From NCBI GenBank assembly GCA_016713735.1, contig JADJOP010000015.1, forward strand, positions 124,001-188,000: DNA of 64,000 nucleotides, in the 5' to 3' direction. A model generated the notes under the pieces. It was not told the DNA's origin and ran no database searches. It was given only the letters and a program-made list of their open reading frames with translations. Of the stretch, positions 46,752-55,543 are shown piece by piece (position 1 is the stretch's first letter; each line of letters begins with the position of its first letter). The position numbers and the translations under genes were made by a program. This stretch comes from Bryobacterales bacterium. Its GTDB lineage: Bacteria > Acidobacteriota > Terriglobia > Bryobacterales > Bryobacteraceae.

Positions 46752-47369
46752 CTACTGCGCCGGAGCCGGAGGAGGAGGCGGCGGTTCGGGCTTGGCCTGC
46801 TTTTCTTTTTCCTTGGCCGGGGCGGGCACGACCTTGGTCGGGCTGATGATGACGTGCGCGTTGCGGCCTTCCTGCTTCGGCTGGCCTTCCACCGCGCCGA
46901 TGCCCGCCAGGTCCTTGGCAAAGCGCTGCAACAGCTTGTGGCCGAGGTCCGTGTGGGCGATCTCACGGCCGCGGAACTGCACCACCGCCTTCACGCGGTT
47001 GCCTTCCTTCAGGAAGCGGATCGCGTTGTTCTTCTTGAACTCGTAGTCGTGGTCGTCGGTGTTGGGGCGGAACTTCACCTCCTTCACCAGGATCACGTGC
47101 TGCTTCTTGCGCGCGTCGTGGGCCTTCTTCTTCGTCTCGTACTGCCACTGGCCATAGTCCATGGCCTTGGCCACCGGCGGCACGGCCGTCGGCGAAACGA
47201 GAATCAGGTCAAGCCCCAGATCCTTGGCGCGCTTGATGGCCTCGCCAATGGGAAGCACGACGACTTCACCATCGGGATAGATGGCCCGCACCTCGGGAGC
47301 CCGAATGGCTTCGTTGACGTTTTCACGGATGCGCGGACGGCGGGGAGGGAAGTTTCTCGGTGGATACAT
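46752..47369 (-). CDS. infC: Translation initiation factor IF-3 with Pro/Lys-rich tail
   Basis: A 205-residue IF-3, which keeps 30S subunits free and checks start-codon pairing. The N-terminal domain (RIRENVNEAIRAPEVRAI, DLILVSPTAVPPVAKAMDYGQWQYE) and C-terminal domain (VKEVKFRPNTDDHDYEFK, VKAVVQFRGREIAH) are canonical. After the normal end a 25-residue extension (APAKEKEKQAKPEPPPPPPAPAQ) follows. ATG 47369 is used here, whereas many infC genes start with ATT or a similar codon. The usual downstream rpmI-rplT is absent; a terminator follows at once. Confidence 0.95.
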   Translation of the reverse strand: MYPPRNFPPRRPRIRENVNEAIRAPEVRAIYPDGEVVVLPIGEAIKRAKDLGLDLILVSPTAVPPVAKAMDYGQWQYETKKKAHDARKKQHVILVKEVKFRPNTDDHDYEFKKNNAIRFLKEGNRVKAVVQFRGREIAHTDLGHKLLQRFAKDLAGIGAVEGQPKQEGRNAHVIISPTKVVPAPAKEKEKQAKPEPPPPPPAPAQ

Positions 47370-47549
47370 TCGTTAGAATTTGAGGGTTTGTGGCCGCGGA
47401 AACGGCCGGTGCGCGGGGGTAGCCCTAGCCCGCGGCTTTGACTCGAGTTGCAGGTCGCCCGCCCAATAAACGGGGGGTAGATCACGCATATCGTTGATAC
47501 TAGCAGATTTCACGGTACTAGAACAGGGCGTTGTCAAGTCCGGCACACC
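47370..47549 (-). promoter_or_regulatory. infC leader region with hairpin
   Basis: A 180-base gap upstream of infC. It holds a 6-bp stem CGCGGG / CCCGCG (47412-47417 with 47429-47434) and a second possible CCG-rich stem nearer the start codon. No match to a known riboswitch is seen. It probably contains the infC promoter and leader. Confidence 0.3.
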
Positions 47550-48672
47550 TCACGCTTCGGCCACCAGCAGGTCGAGACCGCTCGGCTCGGCCGCTGAACA
47601 GGCCCGCACCGTTTGCGCGCTCTTAATGGAACCGCGAATCAGCGCCCCCGGTTCCAGTTGGATGCGCCCCGCGCACTGCACGTGCACCGGCCCGCCTTGC
47701 CGGAATCCGCGCACCCGCCCGCAGCCGCAGGCTCAACTCGGCGCGCAAATCGCCGCTGAACCACGTGCCCGCGCCCAGCGTCAGGTTTCCCTTCGCCGTG
47801 AGCAGGCCGTTGGCAATCGAGCGCGTCCCGATCGTTAGGTCCGCGCCGGTCTTGATGTCGTCTTCCAGCAGGCTGTTCGCGGCGCAGCGGAACGACCCGC
47901 GCACCACCAGCTTCGTGCGCAACAGCACCGGCGCGGTGAACTGCAGGCTGCCGTCATAGAGCCACGTATCGGCCCCCAGCGCCGTCAGTTTGGCGGCCTT
48001 GAACCCATAGGCCAGCCCGCCTTCCCACTCCTCCGGGTTCTGCCGTTTGTGCGGCGCTTCCCAGGCGATCAGCTTCGAGGAAGCCAGCTCCAGCGGCGGC
48101 GCCGGAGGCGCTCCGCCGGCCATAATGCCGGGCGCAAACAGCACTGCCGCCCCCGCTCCTTCGCCCAGTTGAATCGATGTGCGCGAGGCCAGCGCCCCGC
48201 CCACGCTCACCCCGGCGCGCGCTTCCACCACGCCCTCGGCGTCGGCCCAGTCGCTCACCTGCACCGCCGCGCCCAACACCAGCCGGTGACCGGCGGCCAC
48301 CGCCATCAGCCGGCTCTGCTTGCCAATCTCGAATTCCCCGCCCACAAACACCGGCCCCGCCAAGTGCGTCCGCGCGCCGCAGCGCAAGTCTCCCCGCACC
48401 ACCAGCACATCGTTCGACGCAAACCCATCCGGGCAGTCCAGTTCATCGGCTACCACCACCCGCGTCTGCCCCGTCGTAAACACACGCACACGTTCCCCGG
48501 CTCGCGGCGGCGGCATGCGCTCCAGCCAGCGGGCAACCTGTTCACGAAATGGCAGACTGAAGTCGCAGGAGACTTCCACGGGACATGTATCGGTGAACAG
48601 GAGGGGAAACTTTAGGGCCTTTTCCCCGCGCCCCGTACGAGTCCGGCACGCCGCTATCCTGAACCTTTGCAC
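47550..48672 (-). CDS. Bactofilin-like polymer-forming repeat protein, probable frameshift near 3' end
   Basis: A beta-solenoid protein with repeating hydrophobic/Gly strands like bactofilins: NDVLVVRGDLRCGARTHLAGPVFVGGEFEIG, KLVVRGSFRCAANSLLEDDIK, TIGTRSIANGLLTAKGNLTLGAGTWFSGDL. The ORF closes at 47623 with an atypical Arg/Ala-rich tail. Another frame, reading GGPVHVQCAGRIQLEPGALIRG to a TGA at 47550, continues the repeat pattern convincingly, so an indel near 47690-47720 is likely. The given start (GTG 48672) is uncertain; no ATG lies in frame nearby. Bactofilins form cytoplasmic filaments for cell shape; the role here is unproven. Confidence 0.65.
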
Positions 48673-48746
48673 CCACGCCGCCGTACTCTAGAATTGAAGC
48701 CACGGAGTGTGGGCCGCCGTTCAGGGTCCCAGGAGGAACGCAACGT

Positions 48747-49190
48747 ATGGAACCGATGACAGTGGCCTGGTGGATGTGGCTGTTGGTGGGCATCGCCCTG
48801 TTGGGAATTGAAATCCTGACGCCGGGTGGATTCTTCATCTTCTTTTTCGGCGCCGGAGCGCTCGTGGTGGGCCTGCTCGCCCTACTGGGCTGGCAGCCTG
48901 GCCTGCCCGTGCAAGGCCTGCTCTTCCTCGCCCTCTCGGTGGTGTCGCTGCTGTTCTTCCGCAAACCGCTGCTGGAAAGGTTTCAGAGGTCGATCCCCAA
49001 CAAGCAGGTGGACTCCCTGGTCGGCGAAACCGCCGTCGCCCTCGAAGAGATCCCCGCCGGCGGCATGGGCAAGGCCGAATTGCGCGGCTCTTCCTGGAGC
49101 GCCCGCAACCTCGGCGACTCGCCCATCCAACTCAAACAGCGCGTCCGCGTCGAGCGCATCGACGGCCTTACGCTCGACGTCCGCGCCTGA
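48747..49190 (+). CDS. NfeD-family membrane protein
   Basis: A 147-residue short NfeD: two to three TM segments (WWMWLLVGIALLGIEILTPGGFFIFFFGAGALVVGLLALLG and GLLFLALSVVSLLFFRKPLL) followed by an OB-fold domain (DSLVGETAVALEEIPAGGMGKAELRGSSWSARNL). It follows AGGAGGAAC at a good distance. NfeD proteins work with SPFH-domain stomatins in membrane microdomains, and one is encoded 56 bases downstream. Confidence 0.92.
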   Translation: MEPMTVAWWMWLLVGIALLGIEILTPGGFFIFFFGAGALVVGLLALLGWQPGLPVQGLLFLALSVVSLLFFRKPLLERFQRSIPNKQVDSLVGETAVALEEIPAGGMGKAELRGSSWSARNLGDSPIQLKQRVRVERIDGLTLDVRA

Positions 49191-49246
49191 TAGCCTGATC
49201 TCTCACGCAACTCAATCGCTCACTGAACTCACACGGAGGAATCGTC

Positions 49247-50167
49247 ATGGAATCGGGTGTACTCGTCATTGCCGCGTTAATCCTGTTGTTTCTCATCGTC
49301 ATTGCCAAGACCGCGGTCGTGGTGCCGCAACAAAACGCCTATGTCGTGGAGCGTCTCGGCAAATTCGCGGGCACATTGGATGCCGGCTTCCACATCCTCG
49401 TCCCGTTCGTCGACGTCATCCGCTACAAGCACATCTTGAAAGAGATGGCCATCGACATCCCCGAGCAGGTCTGCATCACGCGCGACAACGTCCAGGTGGG
49501 CGTCGACGGCGTGCTCTACCTGCGCGTGCTCAACCCGGAACGGGCCTCCTACGGCATCTCCGACTTCCGCTTCGCCATCATGCAGCTGGCGCAAACGACG
49601 CTGCGCAGTGAGATCGGCCGTATCGACCTCGACAAGACCTTTGAGGAGCGTACCAATATCAACACGCAGGTGGTCACCGAGGTCGACAAGGCCACTGAGG
49701 CCTGGGGCGTGAAGGTGATGCGCTATGAGATCAAGAACATCACCCCGCCGCACGACGTGCTCAGCGCGATGGAAAAGCAGATGCGCGCCGAACGCGAAAA
49801 GCGCGCCGTCATTCTCACCTCCGAAGGCCAGCGCGACGCCAACATCAACAACGCCGAAGGCGAAAAGCAGAAGGTGATCAAGGCCTCCGAAGCCCGCCGC
49901 CAGCAGCAGATCAATGAAGCCGAGGGCCAGGCCAACGCCATCCGCGCCATCGCCAACGCCACCGCCGAAGGCATCCGCGCCGTGGCCACGGCGATCAATT
50001 CACCCGGCGGCCGCGACGCCGTCCAACTCCGCGTCGCCGAACAATACATCGGCCAGTTCGGCAACCTCGCCAAAACCGGCAATACGCTCATCATCCCCAC
50101 CAACCTCGCCGACATCAGCGGCGTCATCGCCACCGCGATGAACGTGGTGAAACAGCAGCAGGGGTAA
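49247..50167 (+). CDS. SPFH/band-7 stomatin-like protein (QmcA/slipin group)
   Basis: A 306-residue protein with one N-terminal TM helix (VLVIAALILLFLIVIAKTAVV) and an SPFH domain (VPQQNAYVVERLGKFAGTLDAGFHILVPFVDVIRYKHIL, QVCITRDNVQVGVDGVLYLRV, ALREGEIGRIDL-type core). A long Ala/Glu/Gln coiled coil (MRAEREKRAVILTSEGQRDANINNAEGEKQ) and an oligomerisation tail follow. It is preceded by GGAGGAATCGTC. The NfeD-stomatin pairing is a conserved operon and marks membrane quality control or microdomain organisation. Confidence 0.94.
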   Translation: MESGVLVIAALILLFLIVIAKTAVVVPQQNAYVVERLGKFAGTLDAGFHILVPFVDVIRYKHILKEMAIDIPEQVCITRDNVQVGVDGVLYLRVLNPERASYGISDFRFAIMQLAQTTLRSEIGRIDLDKTFEERTNINTQVVTEVDKATEAWGVKVMRYEIKNITPPHDVLSAMEKQMRAEREKRAVILTSEGQRDANINNAEGEKQKVIKASEARRQQQINEAEGQANAIRAIANATAEGIRAVATAINSPGGRDAVQLRVAEQYIGQFGNLAKTGNTLIIPTNLADISGVIATAMNVVKQQQG

Positions 50168-50171
50168 ACAA

Positions 50172-51010
50172 GTGGCGGCGAGCGCGCGTGGGTGTGCGGC
50201 GTGGCTCGCGCTGTTCAGCGCGGCAATCCACGCCAGCGGGCAGGTGCGGGTGGGTGTGCCGTCGCCCTTCACGATTCACGAAGAGATCCAGCGCAAAGGC
50301 GATGCCTTTGACACCGCCGCCTTGTTCCGCCGATTGAAACTGCCGCCCAAGTTCGCCTTCGAGTCCGAACAGCAGTGGTTCAGTCGAACCTGGATCCGTT
50401 CGCAAATCCACTCCGACTACGCAAGAACGTACCTGCAACTCTGCTATGACTTCACCGACGGCTGCCGGCTCATCGGCTTCGAGCAGCGACCTGACAAGTC
50501 TTGGCGCGTGGTTGGACACATTGATAACTTCAACCGCAGATCCACCCACTTCGAGTTCTTCCACGATTGGGTCCTTGTCACACGCTACCTCGGCTCAGGC
50601 ACTGGCCTCTCCGGCTTTGACCGCAGTTGGTTCGAACTGACCGATACCGGCTACCAGGAGGTGCTGCGCCACAACCTCCGCGGCCACCGAGTGTTCGCCG
50701 GCGAACCCGCCATCGAATGGAACGTCCACTTCGTAAAAACGGAAGGGCGCGATCGCGACGCCTCGCTTGTCTTCCTCTATTACTCGCGGATCTACCCTGA
50801 CGGCCTCAATGGCGACTTCCTCGACGTCCGCCGCCTTGTCACCTTCACCCGCCCCAACGGCAGCCCCAAATACGTCTACGACGCCGCGCGCTCGGAACTC
50901 ACCGAACAGGAGATCAAGCGCTTCTTCTCCGCCACTGCCAGCCCCAGCGTGCGCGCTTTCCGTGCCATGCGCGACCGTTGCCGTGAACCCCCACCCCAGG
51001 TCCGCCCTGA
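50172..51010 (+). CDS. Hypothetical exported protein; 3' end uncertain
   Basis: I do not recognise a family. GTG 50172 begins an Ala-rich signal-like segment (AAWLALFSAAIHASGQ). The body, about 270 residues, is rich in aromatic residues (SEQQWFSRTWIRSQIHSDYARTYLQLCYDF, STHFEFFHDWVLVTRYLGSG, VFLYYSRIYPDGLNGDFLDVRRL). The last conserved-looking stretch is RFFSATASPSVRAFRAM. The frame then runs 970 bases further, antisense to dCMP deaminase. One extra C in the run 50988-50992 would bring the TGA at 51008-51010 into frame, so this end is proposed. It starts 4 bases after the stomatin gene. Confidence 0.6.
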
Positions 51011-51057
51011 TGAGCAAACGGCAGTTTCGGCGCGGAGTCGGACGGTGAAACGCCCCC

Positions 51058-51210
51058 CTACTCCGTCTCCCGCAAATCCTCGCGCATCTCGTTCTTCGCC
51101 CCGCCCCGCGGCGTGCGCCGGTCCTTCATCACGACGGCCTTCTGGTTCTTCGCCTGCGCCGCCGCCAGGTTGCGCTTCTTCGGAATCGGAGAAGGTTTCT
51201 TCTTCGCCAC
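51058..51210 (-). CDS. Small Lys/Arg-rich protein downstream of dCMP deaminase
   Basis: A 50-residue ORF starting with GTG at 51210, 8 bases after the deaminase stop on the same strand. The product begins AKKKPSPIPKKRNLAAAQAK and ends NEMREDLRETE, basic then acidic. Its position and unbroken frame suggest a real small gene, but no family is recognised. Confidence 0.5.
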   Translation of the reverse strand: MAKKKPSPIPKKRNLAAAQAKNQKAVVMKDRRTPRGGAKNEMREDLRETE

Positions 51211-51218
51211 CGCTCCCC

Positions 51219-51659
51219 CTACACCCGCCGCACCTTGACGCCCGCCTCGGCAAACAGCGTCTCCGAATTCCCGAAGTGCTCGTTGTAGTAATCGCTCGAA
51301 TACTGCGCCATGCGCTTCGAACTCACCACCACTTCCCGAATCCCCGCCTGCACAATCGCCCGCGCGCAGTCCATGCACGGCATGATCTCCACGTAAATCG
51401 TGCACTGGTCCGTCGACGTCCCCGACCGCGCCGCGTTGCAGATCGCATTGCGCTCGGCATGCTCAATCCACAGGTATTTGGTGGGGATGTCGTCGCGAAT
51501 GCCGCGCGGAAACGAGTTGTATCCCGTCGAGCGGATCTCCCGCGCCGGCCCCGCAATCACGCAGCCGATCTGCGTGTTCGGGTCCTTGCTGCGGCGGGAC
51601 ACCACTTCGCAAATGCTCAAGTAGTATTCGTCCCAACTGGGTATGTCGCGGGGTTCCAA
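51219..51659 (-). CDS. dCMP deaminase (ComEB-type)
   Basis: A zinc cytidine/deoxycytidylate deaminase of 146 residues. It converts dCMP to dUMP, the feedstock for thymidylate. The zinc site is HAERNAI (His and catalytic Glu) and PCMDCARAI (two Cys). IPSWDEYYLSICEVVSRRSKDPNTQIGCVI is the typical N-terminus. TTG 51659 places the start just before that block; the open frame extends to 51701. Confidence 0.92.
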   Translation of the reverse strand: MEPRDIPSWDEYYLSICEVVSRRSKDPNTQIGCVIAGPAREIRSTGYNSFPRGIRDDIPTKYLWIEHAERNAICNAARSGTSTDQCTIYVEIMPCMDCARAIVQAGIREVVVSSKRMAQYSSDYYNEHFGNSETLFAEAGVKVRRV

Positions 51660-51885
51660 AGTACGACCATTATAGGCGCGCCCGGCAAGCGCGGCAGGCA
51701 CGCCCGCGGCCGCCCTCGTCCCCGCCCCACCCCCGCGCTGGCGCTCACCCCGATCCCCGGTGACAAACTCTCGGTCGAAACATTTCGCCTGTTTTCAACC
51801 ACATGGAAAATTCGCGAGCCGGGCGGCGCCAGCCCGCTCCCTATCATGTCTCCAGGTGGCGCAGGCACAGCCGCCCGGAGCTTGG

Positions 51886-52542
51886 ATGGAATACCCACAA
51901 ATCGAAGTCAGAACCCATACCTCGGAAGCCGAAGCCCAGGCCGAACTGCAGCGCAAGGTCCGCGAAATCGTCGAGGCCGCTGAGAAATCCCAGGGCCCCG
52001 CCGCCGCTCTCACAGCGCGCAACCGCTGCCAGGCCTCCGTCGATCACCTCCGCGACTCCCACACGCGCCTCACCCAGCGCGCCAAGGATTCCCAACTGAA
52101 GGTCCGCGAGGCCACCCTCCGCGTCGACGAAATGTGGATCGCCGATCCCGTCAAACCGAAGGGCATCGGCGAAGCCACCCGCTCCCTCGACGAGATCGAC
52201 CGCGAATGGCGCGCCGTCACCCGCGCCGCCCTCCGCATCGCCGAACGCAAACTGCCGCAGGCCGAAATCGACCTGCTCTTTTCCGAAGCCGAGGCCAACT
52301 TCGCCATGTGCGTCGCCCTCCGCGAGATCGCCCAGGAACGCTTCCGCAAAACCGCCGAGATGATGACCGAGGCCGCCCAACACGAAGGCGGCATCGTCTT
52401 TGATCCGGCCACCACCGTCTCCGGCCGCCTCTTTGCCCAAGCCGACGACTATGACCGCCGCGGCACCGAACACCGGCGCTGGGCCGACGAGCGGAAGGTG
52501 GCCTTTGACCGGCTCATGCGGGAACTGGATCCGACTTTCTAA
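51886..52542 (+). CDS. Helical hypothetical protein (coiled coil)
   Basis: A 218-residue, almost all-helical, charged protein without signal peptide or membrane segment. ATG 51886 follows CGGAG. Heptad-like runs include EAEAQAELQRKVREIVEAAEKS, REWRAVTRAALRIAERKLPQAEIDLLFSEAEANFAM and DDYDRRGTEHRRWADERKVAFDRLM. No family is recognised. It is followed within 31 bases by a 64-residue gene, probably in the same transcript. Confidence 0.65.
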   Translation: MEYPQIEVRTHTSEAEAQAELQRKVREIVEAAEKSQGPAAALTARNRCQASVDHLRDSHTRLTQRAKDSQLKVREATLRVDEMWIADPVKPKGIGEATRSLDEIDREWRAVTRAALRIAERKLPQAEIDLLFSEAEANFAMCVALREIAQERFRKTAEMMTEAAQHEGGIVFDPATTVSGRLFAQADDYDRRGTEHRRWADERKVAFDRLMRELDPTF

Positions 52543-52572
52543 TCACCAAACACACCACAGGGAGAACGAGCA

Positions 52573-52767
52573 ATGGAATCGATTCACGACTTGATCCAGG
52601 GGCTGGACGATCAGCAACTGGAACTGCTGGCCGGCGAGGCCACCCGCGCCATGCGCGACCGCAGCCGCAAGATCGACATCAACGAGATCACCGCCGAAAA
52701 GATGTTGGACCCGAAATTCGCAGCCGCCGTCCGCGCCGAGGTCGAGCGAACGCTGCGCGAGGTGTAA
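52573..52767 (+). CDS. Small acidic/helical hypothetical protein
   Basis: A 64-residue protein with a good Shine-Dalgarno (AGGGAGAA) 8 bases before ATG 52573. It is helical with charged ends (ESIHDLIQGLDDQQLELLAGEA, then KMLDPKFAAAVRAEVERTLREV). No family is recognised. Context suggests partnership with the preceding coiled-coil protein. A strong hairpin lies 67 bases downstream. Confidence 0.6.
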   Translation: MESIHDLIQGLDDQQLELLAGEATRAMRDRSRKIDINEITAEKMLDPKFAAAVRAEVERTLREV

Positions 52768-52833
52768 CGGGTCAACGGGTTTCCCCAGCGCGGTTCCGGG
52801 TTTCGATGGGGCCGGAAGCCTGCGCGGGGAAAA

Positions 52834-52876
52834 CAGGGGCGCGCGCGGAACAGCGGTGGCCCGCACCGCGCCCCTG
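52834..52876 (+). terminator. Terminator hairpin after the 64-residue gene
   Basis: A perfect 10-bp stem CAGGGGCGCG / CGCGCCCCTG with a 23-base loop is followed by GGGGTTTCTTG. It ends the plus-strand pair and may also insulate the convergent STY0301-like gene, which stops 22 bases further on. Confidence 0.5.
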
Positions 52877-52897
52877 GGGGTTTCTTGAGCGAAGGGT

Positions 52898-53323
52898 TCA
52901 GCGGCAGATCGCCGATTCGATCACCGCACGCCCCTCCAGCGTCATGGCCGGATCGGCCGTGACCGTACACACTGTGGCGCCTTTGGGCAGGGCGCGCACC
53001 AGCGTCAGGGCGGTCGCCGCATAGTGGCACTGAAGCCAGTAACCGCGGGGGTTGGCTGGATTCAGTTTCCAAAGCTCCTCCACCGTGCGGCCCGCCTTGC
53101 GCTCGCCATCCGGCGCCAGCGAAGCATTCTCCTCCACCGGCCCGTCATACACCGTCACATTCGCCAGTTCACTCCGCCGCGCCGCCACCACCGCCGTCCA
53201 CCCCACCTGCGGTTTGCTCAGCGACGGCTTGGCCACCTCCACCACCGCCGGACACCGCACCTCTTCCGCCGCCAGCCCTCCACACAACACCACTCCGCAA
53301 ATCATTGATGGGAGAATCCGCAT
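52898..53323 (-). CDS. STY0301-family secreted protein
   Basis: A 141-residue exported protein (signal MRILPSMICGVVLCGGLAA). It matches the STY0301 family pattern: early CPAVVEV, GWTAVVAARRSELANVTVYDG, SLAPD, then RGYWLQCHYAATALTLVRALPKGATVCTV with conserved Trp, Cys and Tyr. The Cys in QCHY and in TVCTV could pair. Function is unknown. The family is best known from Gammaproteobacteria, so its presence here is slightly unexpected. Confidence 0.75.
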   Translation of the reverse strand: MRILPSMICGVVLCGGLAAEEVRCPAVVEVAKPSLSKPQVGWTAVVAARRSELANVTVYDGPVEENASLAPDGERKAGRTVEELWKLNPANPRGYWLQCHYAATALTLVRALPKGATVCTVTADPAMTLEGRAVIESAICR

Positions 53324-53409
53324 CGCTCCATTGCACCACGGATAATGGGGTTGTTGGATGCCGCCCGGCCGCTGCGCTCATGCCAAACCTGCTACCCTAA
53401 CGTACTCCC

Positions 53410-55535
53410 ATGGCGAAGATCCACATCTGTTTCGTCTGGCACATGCATCAGCCCTTTTACAAGGATCTGATCAGCGGGGAATACCACCTGCCCTGGACGC
53501 GCATGCACGCCCTCAAGGACTACTACGGCATGGTGAAGATCCTCGAGGAGTTCCCCAACGTCCACCAGACCTTCAACCTCGTCCCCTCGATGATGGTCCA
53601 GATCCAGGAATACGCCGACGGCACAGCCGCCGACCCCTTCCTCCGCGTCGCCCTCAAACCGGCCGAGGAACTCACCGATGACGACAAGCGCTTCCTCCTG
53701 CGCTACTTCTTCCAGGCCCACCCCGCCCGCATGATCCGCCGCTACCCCGCTACGGCGAGCTCTTCGATTCCTGGCAAGGCTCCGGCCAGGACTTCAACCG
53801 CGCCCGCCAGCTCCTCCACCCGCAAGCCATGCGCGACCTCCAGGTGCTCTCCCAACTCGCCTGGTTCGACGAAGAGTTCCTCCGCAACGACCCCGAGGTG
53901 ATCCGCCTCGTCCGCAAAGGCTCCGACTACTCCCACGACGACCAGGCCCTCATGGGCCGCAAACAGCGCGAAATCTGCGGCAAAGTGTTTCCCGTCTACC
54001 GCGAATTCGCCCAGCGCGGCCAGATTGAAATCTCCACCACGCCCTTCTACCACCCCATCCTGCCCCTGCTGTGCGATTCCCAAGTCGCCGCCGTCGCCCA
54101 CCCCGGCGTCCCTCCCCCACACCCTTCCGCTACCCCGAAGGCGCCCGCCACCAGCTCCGCACTGCGCGTGAATACATGACGCGCGAATTCGGCGTCGCCC
54201 CCGTCGGCCTCTGGCCCTCGGAAGGCTCGGTCTCCGACCAGGCCCTCGCCCTCGCCGCCGAGGAAGGCTTTGAATGGGCCGCCACCGACAACGGCGTCCT
54301 CTCCCGCACCCTCGGCCGCACCGCCGGCACCGACGAAACCTGCCGCACCTACAACTGGTCCCAGGAAGGGCGCAACATGCGCATGATCTTCCGCGACCAC
54401 TACCTCTCTGATCTGGTCGGCTTCGTCTACTCCCGCATGGGCGCCTCCGAAGCCGCCAGCCACTTCCTCGAACGGATCCGCGAAAACTGCGCCCCCTTCC
54501 TCCACCGCGGCGAGTCCCCCATGGTCCCCGTCATCCTCGACGGCGAAAACGCCTGGGAACACTTCGACCAAAGCGGCCGCCCCTTCCTCAAGGAGCTCTA
54601 CCGCCGCATCTCGGAGTCCTCCGACATGGCCGCCGTCACCGTCTCCGAGGCCCACCAGGCCATCCCCCCGCGCACCCTCCCCCGCATCTTCCCCGGCTCC
54701 TGGATCAACGCCAACTTCGACATCTGGATCGGCGCCCAGGAAGACAACCGCGCCTGGGAAATGCTGCTCGAAGCCCGCCAAACCTACGATCAGGTGGTCC
54801 ACTCCGCCGAAGGCAAAAAGCTCTCCGAGGAGAAACGCAAGCTCGCCTTCGAGGAACTCCTCATCGCCGAAGGCTCCGACTGGTGCTGGTGGTACGGCCC
54901 CGAACACTTCTCCGACAACGCCCCCGAGTTCGACCGCCTCTTCCGCTCCCACCTCGCCAACGTCTACCACGCCCTCGGCAAGGCCCCGCCCGACGAACTC
55001 TCCCGCCCCATCCTCGTCACCCCCTCGGCCGCCGACCACACCCCGCCCAGCTCCATCCTCTCGCCGCGCATCGACGGCAACAACAGCTCCTACTTCGAAT
55101 GGATGGGCGCCGGCTGCTACAAACCCGACCGCCGCCAAAGCGCCATGCACGGCGCCGAATCGCCCCTCATCCAGCTCCTCTACGCCTCCGACCGCGACCA
55201 CCTCTACCTGCGGCTCGACCTCACCGAACTCGAGCCCGGCCTCCGCATTCCACCTCACCTTCGATACCTACGAATGCGACTCACCCTGGCCAACCCGCCC
55301 CCGCCCCCCTCCTGTTCGCCTGCCAGAAAATCGTCGAAATCCAGCTCCCTCTCGCCCTCGTCCGCCGCTCCCCGGCTGACCTCCCCCGCCTCCAGCTCTC
55401 CCTCTGGCGCGGCGCTCTCCCCCTCGACGCCATCCCCGCCGAAGGCAGCCTCGAACTGCTCACCGCCGACCATCACGAGTGGGCCGTCAGCTGGCCTGCC
55501 CCACGCCCACTCCTGGCCATCCGCCGCGCACGTGA
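53410..55535 (+). pseudogene. Glycoside hydrolase family 57, several frameshifts
   Basis: All GH57 landmarks are present in order but spread over three frames. VWHMHQPFYKD opens the barrel; ETF-type QTFNLVPSM follows. GLWPSEGSVSDQAL carries the likely nucleophile Glu, WAATDNGVLS and VILDGENAWEHF follow, and a C-terminal domain ends the protein. Breaks are near 53745 (one C short in CCCC, MIRRYP to RYGELFDSWQG), near 54115 (C-rich, to FRYPEGARHQL), near 55250 and near 55310. The 3' end is uncertain; a TGA at 55533 is proposed. The family acts on alpha-glucans. One extra base at each of at least the first site restores the frame, so sequence error is likely. Confidence 0.8.
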
Positions 55536-55543
55536 GCCCCCCC

